Positions 24,660 to 36,434 are shown, numbered from the stretch's first letter. The stretch: DNA of 64,000 nt from Dipylidium caninum (GCA_017562135.1 QEYB01001046.1:3596001-3660000); one strand, 5' to 3'. A program made the numbers and translations. The notes: generated by a model from the letters alone, not told the origin.

Positions 24660-25588
24660 ATGCCACGATATGCTCAGTTTGTTATAGGCCCTGCTGGATG
24701 TGGCAAGTCTACTTATTGCTCCACTATTCAACGACATTGCGAAACCGTCTCGCGATCCTGTCGTGTAGTCAATTTAGATCCTGCAGCGGAGTACTTCGAG
24801 TATACTCCCTCGGCTGATATCCGCGAACTCATTCAAGTATTGTTATTTATCATTTGCTTCTTAAGTGTGGTGAACCCTACTTTACACCATATTTCATTTA
24901 ATAGGTTGATGACACAATGGAAGATGCTGAACTTAGTCTAGGACCCAACGGCGGCCTTGTTTTTTGCATGGAATATCTTTGTCAAAATCTCAGTTGGCTT
25001 GATGAAGCCCTTGGCGAAGACGAATTGGATTACATCCTCTTTGATTGTCCGGGTCAAATAGAACTCTATTCCCATCTCTCTGTTTTTCCTCGATTGATAG
25101 AGTATCTTCAGCAGAAGTGGGACTTCCATGTTGTCTCCGTTTTTATAATCGATGCTCGCTTCCTCGTGGATGGATCCCACTTCCTCTCAGGAATTCTTTC
25201 TGCCCTTTCTGCGATGGTGTGTCTTGGGACACCGCACGTCAACGTCATGACCAAATTGGATATGCTCTCAGAAAGCAAACAGAAACTGATAAGTGCTCGA
25301 TATCTTCAACCCGAACTGGATGAACTTTTCGATACTTCGGAGGATGAGACTGTCTGTGAAAGTTCTATGGTTCCCCGAAAATTTTCTCGTCTTACACGCT
25401 TGTTGGCTGATGTTATAAAGAACTACAGCTTAGTACAATTTCAGCCTCTTAACAGGGACAAGGAGGAAACAATAGAGGATCTCCTTTTTCAAATAGATCA
25501 ATATCTGCAATATGGGGAGGATAATGAGCCGATGAATCGGTTCTTTGATCAGACTGAAAGGGATCTGGTCCGCGAAAGCGACAATTGA
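24660..25588 (+). CDS. GPN3: GPN-loop GTPase 3 (GPN3)
   Basis: GPN3 is a small GTPase that works with GPN1 in assembly and nuclear import of RNA polymerase II. Two exons, 24660-24836 and 24905-25588, with a 68-nt phase-0 intron, give 286 residues, the normal family length. The N-terminus [18 protein letters not shown] holds the G1 P-loop (10-18). [13 protein letters not shown] carries the switch I region. The GPN signature is at 72-74 within [30 protein letters not shown] is the G3 region, and VMTKLDMLS supplies the G4 base-recognition motif (TKLD). [14 protein letters not shown] is a short acidic tail. It is the first gene of a same-strand series with TMEM267 and MRM2. A poly(A) signal follows 26 bases after the stop. 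Confidence 0.96.
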
Positions 25589-25614
25589 TGACATGGTGTA
25601 TCAGACAAGACTGA

Positions 25615-25620
25615 AATAAA
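25615..25620 (+). terminator. AATAAA poly(A) signal of GPN3
   Basis: A canonical hexamer 26 bases past the GPN3 stop and about 90 bases before the TMEM267 acceptor site. This is the arrangement expected inside a processed polycistron. Confidence 0.75.
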
Positions 25621-25685
25621 ATATACTGGTCTGTTATTCGTTAGATTTTCTTCTTTTATTTTGATGAATTTTATGGATTCATTTC

Positions 25686-25706
25686 TTGCTTATTTCTCAT
25701 TTTAAG
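25686..25706 (+). promoter_or_regulatory. Splice acceptor, candidate spliced-leader addition site for TMEM267
   Basis: The pyrimidine-rich run ending CATTTTAAG sits directly before the TMEM267 open frame. The codon right after the AG is in frame with the gene, so a leader ending in AUG would supply a start codon. No suitable upstream cis exon with an in-frame ATG is visible between here and the GPN3 stop. Confidence 0.55.
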
Positions 25707-26553
25707 GTTTATTTGCTGAACTTCAAGCACGCTATTACAGCGGTTATAGGGGTGACTGGTTTTTTGTACCTCATGGAATACTTATTGAAACAAGCGCTGG
25801 AAAAGTTCAATCGTCTTAAAGGAGTTACCTTAGTGTTGGAAACACTCGCTCATGCCTTTACAGGAGCGGCGTTTTGGATAGTAGCCTCATTTGAGTTTCC
25901 TGAACCCCAAACACGTAATTCTATGGTAAAATCGACAATATTTGCTGGGATGTATGCTGTTTTGGTGGATATTGACCATTTCATTAGCGCAGGGAATTTC
26001 TCCCTAAAAGTAAGTTTAGCAGTTCTTGGTGTTTCCAATAGTTGCCTTTAAAAGTTTATTAAAAGTTCGGTAGAGGGGAGGGTCGTGTAAAATGGTGCCA
26101 AGCAGCACTAATGAACGCTAGGTAATGTATTAAACGTCTTTTAAGGCTGCTAGATCACTCACTGGACGTCCATTCCTCCATTGGACGTGCTTCCTTATGA
26201 TGCTGGCAACGTTACTTTTGTCAGGGAGTTATGTAATTTTCCATCATCCGCGCACTGTTCCACACTTGCTTAATTTTGTGGTAGGTGAGGGCTGGGTCAT
26301 TTTTGTGGCTTGGTTTTCGCACCAAGTACGTGATTCTCTTCGACGTGGTTTTTGGCTCTGGCCCCCTCCCCATCCTCTCCTTTCTCCACCTATTTACTTC
26401 CATACACCACCTCTTCCTCTCTTTCTTACATATCCATTGGCTTTGGTTATTATCTTGTCTCTTCTTCACATTGTTAATTTCAAGCACCTTGAGTGTGTTT
26501 CGTTTCCCGTGTATTCTTCATTTCGTGAAATGAACAAAATATCTATTATTTAA
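25707..26553 (+). CDS. TMEM267: TMEM267-like multi-pass membrane protein
   Basis: TMEM267 is a small multi-pass membrane protein of unknown biochemical function. Two exons, 25707-26009 and 26146-26553, phase-0 junction, about 236 residues plus a start Met. Matching parts are the first membrane segment (AITAVIGVTGFLYLMEYLL), HAFTGAAFW, the motif AVLVDIDHF with SLK at the exon end, GRPFLHW after the junction, HHPRTVPHLLNF, the SHQVRDSLRRGFWLWP block and a final hydrophobic stretch ending LLHIVNF. The conserved His/Asp pattern (DIDHF, FLH, SHQVRD) resembles membrane-bound metal-dependent hydrolases, but activity is unproven. The open frame starts at a splice acceptor with no ATG of its own. The first internal ATG (25773) would cut the first membrane segment in half. 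See findings for the spliced-leader explanation. Confidence 0.87.
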
Positions 26554-26557
26554 TAAA
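26552..26557 (+). terminator. AATAAA poly(A) signal overlapping the TMEM267 stop codon
   Basis: The TAA stop at 26551-26553 is embedded in TAATAAA, so stop codon and poly(A) hexamer share bases. The transcript would have a very short 3' untranslated region. Confidence 0.6.
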
Positions 26558-27324
26558 AGTAGTGCTGTAATACCTGTCATATTATGTGCTTGCGTTTGTT
26601 ATTGAACTTATTTAAATGTGTGCGGACTGTTCCATTATATAAAAAATTTACGATTCTGTTTGTTTTGCTAGTTCATTAGTGGGACCATTAGAAATTACAG
26701 AAAAGTGACTAATGGAACGCGATAAATATTAATGGGCTTGACGACTGTGTGTTTGATCAAATTTAATGACACCGATAAAACATGATTTTTAGTATACGAG
26801 AAGGCGAGGTAAATCCTAAATCAACTTGAACTATTAAATACAATTTCCTTTAGGATGGCACTTGAATTGCGTCAATGAATTTTCCATTCATATTTAAATT
26901 ACCTGGCTCTTACCCTAATGTAAACAGTGAGTATTTCGTAGCAATCGCGGGATGTTTTATAATACATTTCGTACATTTTGAGGGTTATATTGATTTTGAA
27001 ATGCATGCTTTTGGCTAACAATGTGACTGCGTGAGAACGAGTGTTTCCCAACCTTACAGTTATTGTGAGTCGTTACCTTAACATGGAATTCGGGAGCTGT
27101 GAATTGAAGGTCAGAATATTTTTTAGCTGCCACCTTTATGTATTTTATGCTAGGCAACGTGGTTTAATTGATCAATTTCTCTTACAAACTAGCTAAATGT
27201 ATTCTAAGCGAATTGTAAAATCTTATGTAACGACGCCAAGTATCAGGCGATACACTTTACTGGTGCCTCTTAATTTGGTCTTTTTCAGCGTGCTAATATG
27301 GTTGACTTATTCATTTGCTTCCAG
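26558..27324. other. Spacer between TMEM267 and MRM2
   Basis: AT-rich non-coding spacer. At its end TTTGCTTCCAG (to 27324) is a good splice acceptor 30 bases before the MRM2 ATG. The bases between acceptor and ATG are open and in frame with MRM2. Confidence 0.55.
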
Positions 27325-27354
27325 TCTAGACTTGGAGGGTCTGTTTTTCTTGCC

Positions 27355-30182
27355 ATGAATTTCATCAGACGCATTCTCCCCGGCATTGCGATGGCCGGAA
27401 ATGTCATGCGTTACAAGGGTAGCAGTTCTCAGGTTAGTGGACCCTAAAGCACTCTTTCAGTACACCAAGGTTCAATGCCAGCATATACGGTGTTAATGGA
27501 CATTATCACTAAACTTGGCCATCTTCTGTACGCATTTTTGCGCTCGCCAAACTTGCACTTCCCTGACGCGGGCTTTAATTTTCTCCTCCTCTGCTAATGT
27601 TGCGATGAATGAGAAGACCGTGGAAGGAGTAGTAATAATAAAGTTACTCTTACATATTTTAGACTGTTGCATCTCTGAGGTGTATAACTGGGTAGATTGA
27701 CCTGTTGAGGAATAAGGAGTAGGCATTTGCGGTTCGAAGATTGGCCACGTCAAAGATTAATATGCCACTTGTTCGAACGATGCATCAGCGTGCTTTCCCT
27801 TACAAACCTTTTGTTTGCAACAGCTATGTTTATTTTGGGTCCCAACTGACATGAACACTCACATAATCTTATGAAATCCATGCTACTCGTCTTTTGGCCA
27901 TAATAGCTACTTGGCCATTCGCCTTTTCTCATTTGTCGCATTTTTGGAAAATTTTTTGTCGCACAATCGCACTTAATTACAATTTGGGCGATCTCTGATG
28001 AAGTACTGGCAAATGTCAGTAGTAATGACACACTCAAATACCTTTTTCCCATTAATTTCCCATTTCCTGTCGTACGGACTTGGGAAAGACTAGTCACTTG
28101 TTGGACATTCCAACTGTTCCGTTTGTGTTGAAAATTACCATCCCTTCGAAGGCCTAATTATCCTTTTATGCGATAGGTCGTAATCCACAAGTAGTTACTC
28201 GTCACAAACTGTGCAAATTTTTGTGATGCAGTTGTGTATTGCCATTATCAAATGAAGAATTGGGTCGTGTAATCGGTTTTCGTTTACTGAACCGTTTTCA
28301 TACCTTTTGACATCGTTTATTCCTCATAGCATCTCATTTTAGCTAATTGTTGTTCGTGTTTGCGTGGTCTACTTACAAAATACAAATCTCTTCTGAATCT
28401 TCATAAGGTTCCCGTAAAATTTATATGCCTTTCTAAAATACTGAAATACTAAATTACTGATGACAAATTACATCTAGGAAAGCCATTTGGTCATGATTTT
28501 GTGTAGCTCCGTGTCACTGCTGAAAGTCGAGATTGGCGTTTCGGCTTAACGCAAGTCACGTGCAGTCGGCTCACGCGTGTATTAAAAAGGTCCATAACGG
28601 TCAAGATTGCTGCTAAATAGGTTCGAAAATAGGTTCGAAATAGCGAACTCTCATCTGGACCTATCATCGACCAACCCCTTGCATTCCCTGTGAAAAACTG
28701 CATTGAATGCCGTAATTTGACGCATTCTATTGTTGCACAGACCGTATCCTTGGGATGCCATTTGACATCGCAACGGGTGCTTCACCGACGCCAGGCCCTA
28801 GGTGTTACTCCTTTACCAGAGTAGGCGGTGCGACTACCGTCTTACGTATAACTGAAAAAGGTGCGATTTTTTCCCAGCCAATAATGGGATTCTGTGGCTT
28901 ATTACCGATGGTGTTCTCTTCATAGAGCCTGTGATACGTGGCTGACAGTGATATAGTTTCTTACAAAATATGCGCTTACTTACCTGCTTTTAACAGCGGT
29001 GGCTAGAACGTCAGCAACGGGACCCGTATGTTAAGCAAGCACGAGTGCAGTCGTACCGGTGTCGCAGTGCTTTCAAACTGCTTCAGCTGAACAAAGCCGT
29101 GAGTGGAGGACTAATCAAACCTGGGGCGGTAGTGGTAGACTGCGGCGCGGCGCCGGGATCGTGGAGTCAGGTGGCTGTCGAGCTGAGCTCACCCGGGGGC
29201 ACTGTGGTAGCCCTCGACGTGCTTGACTTCGAACCCGTGCCAGGCGCACATTGTTTGCCCCGCCTCGACCTTCGACAGACCGCCCACGTCGTCCGCTGTG
29301 TGCGCGACGTTCTCGGGGCCGAACGTTGTGTCGACGTCGTCCTTAGTGATATCGCGCCTGCCGCCTCAGGATTGGCTGACCTCGATCATCCCAACCTCAT
29401 CTACCTTGCTAACTGCGTTCTTCAGGTGAGCAGATGCACTGTCTCGCGCTGTTGTTATATGTATTTTCAATCGTAGATTTCTGTCGGCTAATATCCACTT
29501 GTAATGGCGATTACCATTTCGAAATTCTTCAGAATCATCCAGTCGTGTTAAATAACCTTTGTTCTCTTCGAATGTTAACATTCATTTTGATTTTATTTGA
29601 GGGTGTTATGGCGAGATATTCACCACTTAAGTGAGAGTTTGTCGATATAAAACCTAATGAAGAATACGTGGAACAGTGTATACATCAGGTGTAAATAGCT
29701 GTCAATATTCGCTGCACGCAAACAACCATCCTTTGAGCTGGTGTAACAAACATCAGGCCCCAGTAATTCACGCCGCTTAGGCATGAGTTCGTGATTTCTG
29801 TTAAATTTGACCTTCCCCTAAGTCCACTTACTTTCTGACCCTAATAATTATTTGCAGTCATGGCGAGGGTTTTGCTGTACTTACGCTAGCATTCACAGGA
29901 GCAGGCCTCTTCGGCCAACACTGCGGAAAGCTGCTTTCATTTCAGTTGGCACTGCGTGTTTCGCGGCCAGGAGCATCTATCCTTGTGAAACTGTGGAGCT
30001 GCTCCGAGGTTGTTGAATTTAAGAGACTCCTCGAACTCTTTTACCGCGGCCCTTGGGATCCCACCGGAGTGTCGTCAACCTCCTCCGCTGTGCGTATTAT
30101 CAAACCTGAAGCCAGTCGCAAGGACTCTGCTGAAATCTTCGTTTGTGGTCGTGGATTCTGTCTTTCACCCTTTGACAAATAA
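27355..30182 (+). CDS. MRM2: MRM2/FTSJ2 mitochondrial 2'-O-ribose rRNA methyltransferase
   Basis: Member of the FtsJ/RrmJ family, which methylates a conserved uridine of the large mitochondrial rRNA. Three exons, all phase 0: 27355-27432, 28997-29425 and 29946-30182, giving 247 residues, the same as the usual animal protein. Exon 1 is a short basic N-terminus (NFIRRILPGIAMAG) suited to a mitochondrial presequence. Exon 2 starts RWLERQQRDPYVKQARVQS, then SYRCRSAFKL, the SAM-binding DCGAAPGSWSQVA and VVLSDIAPAASG. Exon 3 carries GASILVKLW and RIIKPEASRKDSAE. The family catalytic tetrad is complete: K53, D144, K184, E224. It is third in the GPN3-TMEM267-MRM2 series. Exons 2 and 3 are clearly more GC-rich than their introns. 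Confidence 0.95.
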
Positions 30183-31210
30183 CCTGGCCTTTAAGCTATT
30201 CATACTTCTTTTAGGAGCATTGTAATTATCATTCGAAGGATTTCAATTCATGCCTCTTTTCGAGAAACAATTGGTATTTTTTTGAAGTTCACTAGCTGTT
30301 TTGATGCATTTATCGGCCTCTGATAAGACGATTGTTTGAAAATTTGAAGTTCCTCAATTAAATATAACGACTGTACACAAAAAATGTTACAGTCGCAGTG
30401 TGCACACTCTTTCAATGCCACTCCTTTGCGAAAATGCCTTGAAGTAACGGGATTGTATTATTGACAAGAAGTTTAACTGTTGTTAATGGTTTATGACCAT
30501 TCAACCGAGCACCTCTTTATTTGTAGAAAATAGGTGCACATTCAGGTTTCAATTGTATGGCATCGCTTATTTCAAATTTGAACGTCGCAAGGTTTAGGAT
30601 ATCGTGGCCGACCATAGCTAAAGCTTTTTATTTTTTATTTCTACGCATTCGTAAGAATGGTGTTATACATTCGGGATGAGAAAAGGACTCCTCAAGGCAG
30701 CCAGTCTTAAATCACACTATCCTCTCAATTAGGTGACATTTTACATTCTTTGTTCATGGGGAAGCATTCTTTTCGTCGAAAGTGTTGATATAATTTTCTC
30801 TTTCGATTCTCACCTCTGACTTCTATGCAATCGTCTAGCCAATGCTCGAGAACGATATTTAATTTTACAGGATTCTATTCTCAATTGTCTCTTGGTGAAT
30901 CAGCAAGTCATGAAGCGGATGAGAATAAATCCACAGTTGGGATTTATTCTCTGCAGCAGTTTATTCACCTGCTAAATTCACATATTGCGATGGCTTTTAT
31001 GTCGATGATTGGCAAATTGTAAGGGTGGCTGGTGAGAACAGACAGACCGGAATGAAACGTTGAGGTGTGAGTGTAGGCAAAAGGGGAGGTGAAGAAGAGC
31101 CGTGAGCGAGGAGAGGACAGTGATGGAAAATGGGCAAGTCTATGGTGTTTGAGGCCACAACCCGCACTGAAGCAATGACAACAGCCCGAATGGCCGTCAT
31201 CCACTCGTAC

Positions 31211-31345
31211 CTGTAGGTCGGCCACTGTCGCGTCACCCTCGTCTTCATTAATGGTCATTGAGGTCACCGAATTCTTTCTCCGCAGCCTGTCCCCCCTCAA
31301 CAACGTCTGCATATTTGGCAGCTGACAGGAAACCGACTCAGCCAT
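31211..31345 (-). CDS. Orphan candidate first coding exon, unknown protein
   Basis: ATG at 31345 followed by 45 codons ending at a good donor (CAG/GTACGA). The reading MAESVSCQLPNMQTLL then GDRLRRKNSVTSMT looks coding: polar, mixed composition, with a basic phosphorylation-like motif RRKNS and an acidic patch after it. I cannot find the downstream exons on the minus strand, and MRM2 occupies the next part of the plus strand. I do not recognise the family. It could be a chance open frame. Confidence 0.25.
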
Positions 31346-34300
31346 GCTTCGTGTGTAGGAGCTTACCCACTCACCCAAATGCAAATCTTATAAGTTGTGG
31401 TGTCTGAGGCTCACCGACTGCCGGCAGTGCTAAGTAAACCACGAGTCTGAACATTTTGCACTGGTCTGACATTTGTCGGCGAGTCACTAATTGACCTATG
31501 ACACGCGCCAAGTAGTATACTCGTCACAGTGGGTATTAAAAAGGCCAGATTAAACAGACCAACGTGCAGGCTTGAGGAGCATGCTTTCTCGTCCGCAAAA
31601 ACATGCCCCACCAATTTATGCAACCCCCTTTTCGCTGATATTAGAGGGAGAAAACAAGTTCCGCGGGTCTGTTACCCGGGAAGAGATTGAAGAAGCATGA
31701 TCTAGACTTCTCCTACGAACTCATCATTGGCCTTTGCAACCACATAAATGGGAAGGTGGTGGTGGAGTGTGGTTCTCCTACTTACTTCGCATTGCGTTGT
31801 TCTAATAACCTAGTAAAGTTCGAAGTGTTTAACAAAAAGCCGATCGCGGATGATCGACTCGTGCGGTTCTCTGCATTAGCAACACTTGGTGTTCGAATGT
31901 CCGACATTTCCATTTATAAATGGCGAAAAATTGTGCTCGAAGGGCGAAAGACCGAACTCTATTAAGTGCCAAATCGCAACAATTTAGAATATGTAAACAT
32001 TTGCATGGGAAACTGAGTGGTGTCTTCGTATTCTACACTCTCCTCAATTTCATCACAAAGACTTTTTGACTGCTAAAATCACAAAATAATGTACATGTTG
32101 ACTGAAATTGTTTTCAGCATATCTAAAGAGCAAAATAGCTTAGGCACTTTGCATCAAATTACTTTTTCACGGTACTGCGTCCCTTTTCAGGTGTAGTTCC
32201 TACGGCATTAAGCAAGCAGAATTTGGACATGTCTGCCGTCCGTTCTTATACGTCACAGTGGCATGGTTTGGATATGCACTATGCATGCTTTCCATTTGTG
32301 GCTTAATTGTTCAGAAGAGAAAAACGGCCATCCACAGAGTTTATCCTTAACTGACGTCACAAGTAAATAACAGTCCCTTGACACAAAAAATACTTTAAAA
32401 CGGCAAGTATAGAGAACCGATCACGAAGAGGGGGTAAAGCAAAATTCGAAAGAACTATCTCAACTCGGGGAAGTAGTATCCCCGACTTTTATTCCCGACT
32501 ATGTTTAAATTCAGTTAATGCACCTGAATGCGAGCTTCCCTAAGCTTGTTGCTGCCGTCACATCCAGTGCAACAATGCGACAAAATGTTAATTTTTGCCT
32601 CGAATATCATCGGTTGAATGGTATCGCCATTTGATGATAATTTGCCACAGCGGTGTTCCCATGATAAGGTTTTTATCCTCACCTTAAATCCTTTCCCATA
32701 ATTTGACGCGAAATAAGGTAGCATTCATACACTTTGTTTCAGTGTCGCGACTTATCAAGCCCTCAATTTCACAAGAATTTCTGCATGGCCCATAAGTACC
32801 CTGTAGCGGCTTCCTGAATCATAACACTGTACGCGACTATCCAGCCTCAGTCCGACTCTCACCTCCTACCTGTCAGGCTACGAGAGTTTCCTCTTTATTT
32901 AAACTGCGGGGAGTTGAACATTCACCTGCGCAGATTCCATGCTAGTCCAGATTTCAGACAGCCACTTGTATGCCTATGTGTTTCTCATGTTGTTCACTGA
33001 AGAATAACACGTATGCACCAGAAGGTGGAAGGCGTTGACCATTTCCCCGATTCATCTGTAATGGTTGCGAGTGCGGTGAGCAGGCGATATCACAGCCATG
33101 ACGCCCTGCTGGCGCACACAGACAGGGAGAGGAAAGACGGGTGTTTTCAGCGCAGTAAACACTTCAGACCACAGTTCTGGAAGTTTTGAAGACAGGAGGC
33201 AGAAGTATGGAAACTGCCCTGGTGGTATTTAGAGACTCTTTACCCAGCTAAGACATTTAATAAGAAGAAGTGGCAGTAAATCTTCGTAAGTAAAGAATCC
33301 ATCTCAAGATGCCACGAGTGGTTATTGTGGAATTGACAAGGACGACCAAACCTTGCTGCCATGATGGGGATCCCATACATAAGTACTTGTATCGCTCCAA
33401 GTTCCTAATTTCATGGCCGCATCCGAAATTACGCACTTACGCACTTGCAAACGTTGGGTGGCGATGGCATTATCACGATTACGCCATTTTTGACGTGATA
33501 GGCGGCTCCATTTGGTTCAACAACAAAGGCTCTTCGCAGCTCCTGCAAGCTACAAGAACATTTGACCAGACTTGCGCACTACTATTCCCATTATTTCTTC
33601 TGTCTTTTAATATTCCTCAAGTAAGGTCAATGTCACCAAGCGTCATACAAAAATGTTCTCGTAAAAGAAAAGTGACTTTAGGTGAAAGCATGCTCTGACA
33701 GAACTTTGACAAATATTAAAACATTCAGAGTCAAACATGTCAGCAAGAGTGGCCAACACACGCTCACTGATCCCTTTGTTCACAATGCACTTACGACCGA
33801 GGCCTGAGATGACAAAATACGTGACAAGGTCCCAATTAGTAAAAAATTATAAATTATGGAAAGTGATTTCCTCCGATGCATAAGTTCTGCTTTCACGTAA
33901 ATAGCAGTGCGAATGTTCGTATCTTTCAAATAAATTACTCAAGGTAGACTACACTCAATTTCAAATAATAGATTGGAAGGTACGACAGGGCAACTGAGCA
34001 AAATACATGAAAACATGCGCTCGATTTCTTTTTAATTTTACGGCATTCTGACTCATTCCGCAAATTTCCCTGTGCTTGTGCCCACTGTCATTTTATTTAC
34101 TGTCGAAATCAAATGGAAATAAAACGCAATTTGTACGCGCTCTCCTCCTATATCAATTCAAAGTGAATCACGGTGCAGCTCAACATGTTTCTAGAGACAT
34201 TGATGAGGCATTCGCAGATGAATCGGCTCAACAAAACTCTCGTCATGGCGAGTTGAGCATCGTCAACGAGTGCCGAGTAGGACCACCGACGCACGTCGAT

Positions 34301-34606
34301 AAGGGGAAGAAGTAAGGACGACAAATCGCGGACTGGCAACACGTACGACTGTCTCACAACAACGTCTGCCTGCAATAAGTAAATGCAGAAAACAAAGTGG
34401 GCCCCTACGTGTCCGGCGTAGGAACTGGCGCAACCGCAGACGATCGAGCGCTTCAGGCGCCAGTGTCCATCTTCGCCGCTTCCTTCGCAATACGCGATTG
34501 CTGCGAATTTTGTATGACAAAGGAAAACGACCACGCAAGTGGGTAGATGAGAAGAAACCCCCAGGACACACGTCTGAGGGGAAATTTCATCAAAACACAT
34601 TGTGGT

Positions 34607-34634
34607 TGGCATGTGGTGATTGGCATGTGGTGAT
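34607..34634. repeat. 14-bp tandem duplication
   Basis: TGGCATGTGGTGAT occurs twice back to back, about 125 bases upstream of the mariner-like fragment. Confidence 0.9.
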
Positions 34635-34760
34635 CCGCCCGAGGAGCGACCATCCATCGCTCCTTCCAACAATGCAACCAGCCGAAGGCATAACAGCGGC
34701 GGAGTCCTCCCGCTGCCGTGCATTTGTTTGAAGTCGGGCATGAGGAGAACCTTGTGAAAG

Positions 34761-34927
34761 AGCAGCAACCAGCATTGCTGCACGACAACGCTGAACGACC
34801 TCATAAAGCCTCACTTACTGTTGACACGTTGACTCCTCGCCGCAATACGCAGTTGCGCCACTTCCTCCTTATTCACCCGACCTTTTGCTCACCGATTATT
34901 ACCTCTTCCGTGATTAAGAATTATTTT
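34761..34927 (+). mobile_element. Decayed mariner transposase fragment, copy 1
   Basis: About 167 bases nearly identical to 43028-43194 (one mismatch seen). The plus-strand frame reads LLHDNAERPH, close to the mariner catalytic-region motif HDNARPH but with one extra codon. Farther on, a different frame reads PPYSPDLLLTDYYLF, the next mariner motif. A frameshift and insertion therefore break the gene: a non-functional relic. Just upstream, DWHVVI in another frame may be the mariner WWDWxGVI block, suggesting copy 1 extends to about 34590. No terminal inverted repeats were found. Confidence 0.75.
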
Positions 34928-35963
34928 GCGGAAGCTCAATGCTTAATATGTGGGTAAAATCAGGGTAGAAGAAGACTATAGATATTGAGTGAATATTCAT
35001 TACTTATTATCACTGTAATATAATTAGCTCATTTCAAAAATGTAAACCAAATTTATTCGTTTCATGTTACTGACGAACCTTCTCATGTCTTACAACTGTG
35101 GAGAAGAATTGGGCGGTCAACAAACCTACCTCTTTTTACACCTCTCAGTCTAATTCGGAACAAACGCGTAGGCCATCGACCTCCAAATGCTAATAATTTT
35201 CTCCACAATGCCACCTCCTCTGGCTTCTAGGTTTGCTCATCACGTTTATCTTCAAAGTTTAAATATGCGCCAATTACTATGTTGGTCGTATACTGAAGTT
35301 TAAGCGGAAGACATGTCGCTAACTGTAGTTGACAACTTGGGTAATTTTTGTTGCCTTGCCACGCTGCCCAGGAGCTATTCAATAATGTTCAAATTGGGAA
35401 TCGTCACAAAATTGCTACCATACCGATCCCACTTATCACGCATCATTCCACAAAGGCACGCTATGACAGTGACTGGGATTTTAGTATCACAAGAGGCTCT
35501 AATAAATAGAGGGTGTCGTGTGCCCCGAATTTTACTGTCGTGTAATTTGGCGATCCCCAGGTCATGTGAAGAGGAGTGCCGTTGACTCTCACCATACGTT
35601 GTTAATATTCACGTTATAAATGTACTTGATTTGATGTTCTTGTGCCACTGGGAGTCTCAATACTATTAATCGTTTGACTGTTGGTTGTTATAATATCGCC
35701 CTCGATTTTGGCAAACGTGGCTTAACGTAGAAGTATTCACGCAGAACAAATTGAGTGGATTTGAACAGATCACGTAAGCTACAGCGAAGCCAAAACTACC
35801 TAACCAATAGCCGTCTTCGAAATGTTCATTGGCCAGTCGTTAATTGGGTTCTGACCTAGCCTACCAATGAAGTGTAAAGTGTAAAAATTGACGAATTAAA
35901 GCAATGTGCGGTGGCCAATGGGACAAGGGTTTTGACAGTGTTTTTGTTCACTAATACACTGCT

Positions 35964-36434
35964 ATGGCTGCTGGGCGCAGCGTTCTCTTTCCGATTGATG
36001 CCAGCGAGAACTGCGAGCGGGCGTTCAGATGGTACGAGACAAATTTGAGGAAGTCAAATGACCTTATTTTTTTCGTTCACGTGATTGAACCTGTATACAC
36101 CACTCCAGCCATCGGTTTGGCCATGGAGTCGCCTCCTCTCATGCTCGATGACATGAGTCGGGTTATGGAAGAAAGCATCACTGCCGGGAAGAAACTTGGC
36201 CAAAAGTATATGCAAATGGCTAAGGAGGCTGGTTTAGAGTGTAGAGCTTTCCTTCACGTCGACACGAAACCTGGAGCGGCGATTGTGAAGTCCGCTGTCG
36301 ACCACAAGGCAGACATCATCGTCATCGGTTCTCGTGGGTTAGGTGCCATTAAACGCACCTTTTTAGGCAGCGTGAGCGACTACATTGTGCACAATGCTGC
36401 TATCCCGGTTGCAATCGTACCTCCGGCTCTTTAA
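35964..36434 (+). CDS. Universal stress protein, copy 1
   Basis: Single-exon gene for a 156-residue protein of the UspA-like superfamily, small alpha/beta ATP-binding proteins expanded in flatworms and absent from vertebrates. It starts with a beta strand and RSVLFPIDASENCERAF. The C-terminal ATP-binding signature G-2x-G-9x-G(S/T) is intact as GSRGLGAIKRTFLGSVSDY, followed by the last strand IPVAIVPP. The ATP-binding type normally dimerises. It is first of three tandem same-strand copies, about 2.6 kb from copy 2. No intron or TATA box is evident. Confidence 0.96.
   Translation: MAAGRSVLFPIDASENCERAFRWYETNLRKSNDLIFFVHVIEPVYTTPAIGLAMESPPLMLDDMSRVMEESITAGKKLGQKYMQMAKEAGLECRAFLHVDTKPGAAIVKSAVDHKADIIVIGSRGLGAIKRTFLGSVSDYIVHNAAIPVAIVPPAL

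Larger units (their letters stand above)
30183..35963. other. Largely non-coding 5.8-kb stretch between MRM2 and the first USP gene
   Basis: No recognisable complete gene. It contains an orphan exon-like segment on the minus strand (31211-31345), some plus-strand open frames without homology (31651-31965 and 33309-33698), a 14-bp tandem duplication at 34607 and a mariner-derived fragment at 34761-34927. Confidence 0.55.

Noticed and set aside
30825..31022. 65-codon plus-strand frame containing a TTTTACAG acceptor
   Set aside because: Two frames are open after the acceptor and neither matches a known protein. Not enough to call a gene.
31651..31965. Open frame following an AG (GATATTAG) on the plus strand
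   Set aside because: No ATG near the start, no recognisable family and no upstream exon. Weakly coding-like only.
33309..33698. 129-codon plus-strand frame starting with ATG
   Set aside because: No homology, no promoter or splice context, and amino acid composition like translated non-coding DNA.
34148..34804. 218-codon open frame on the minus strand
   Set aside because: Antisense to the mariner relic and the 14-bp duplication; composition is Cys/Leu/Val-rich without family resemblance, and overlapping open frames occur in other phases.
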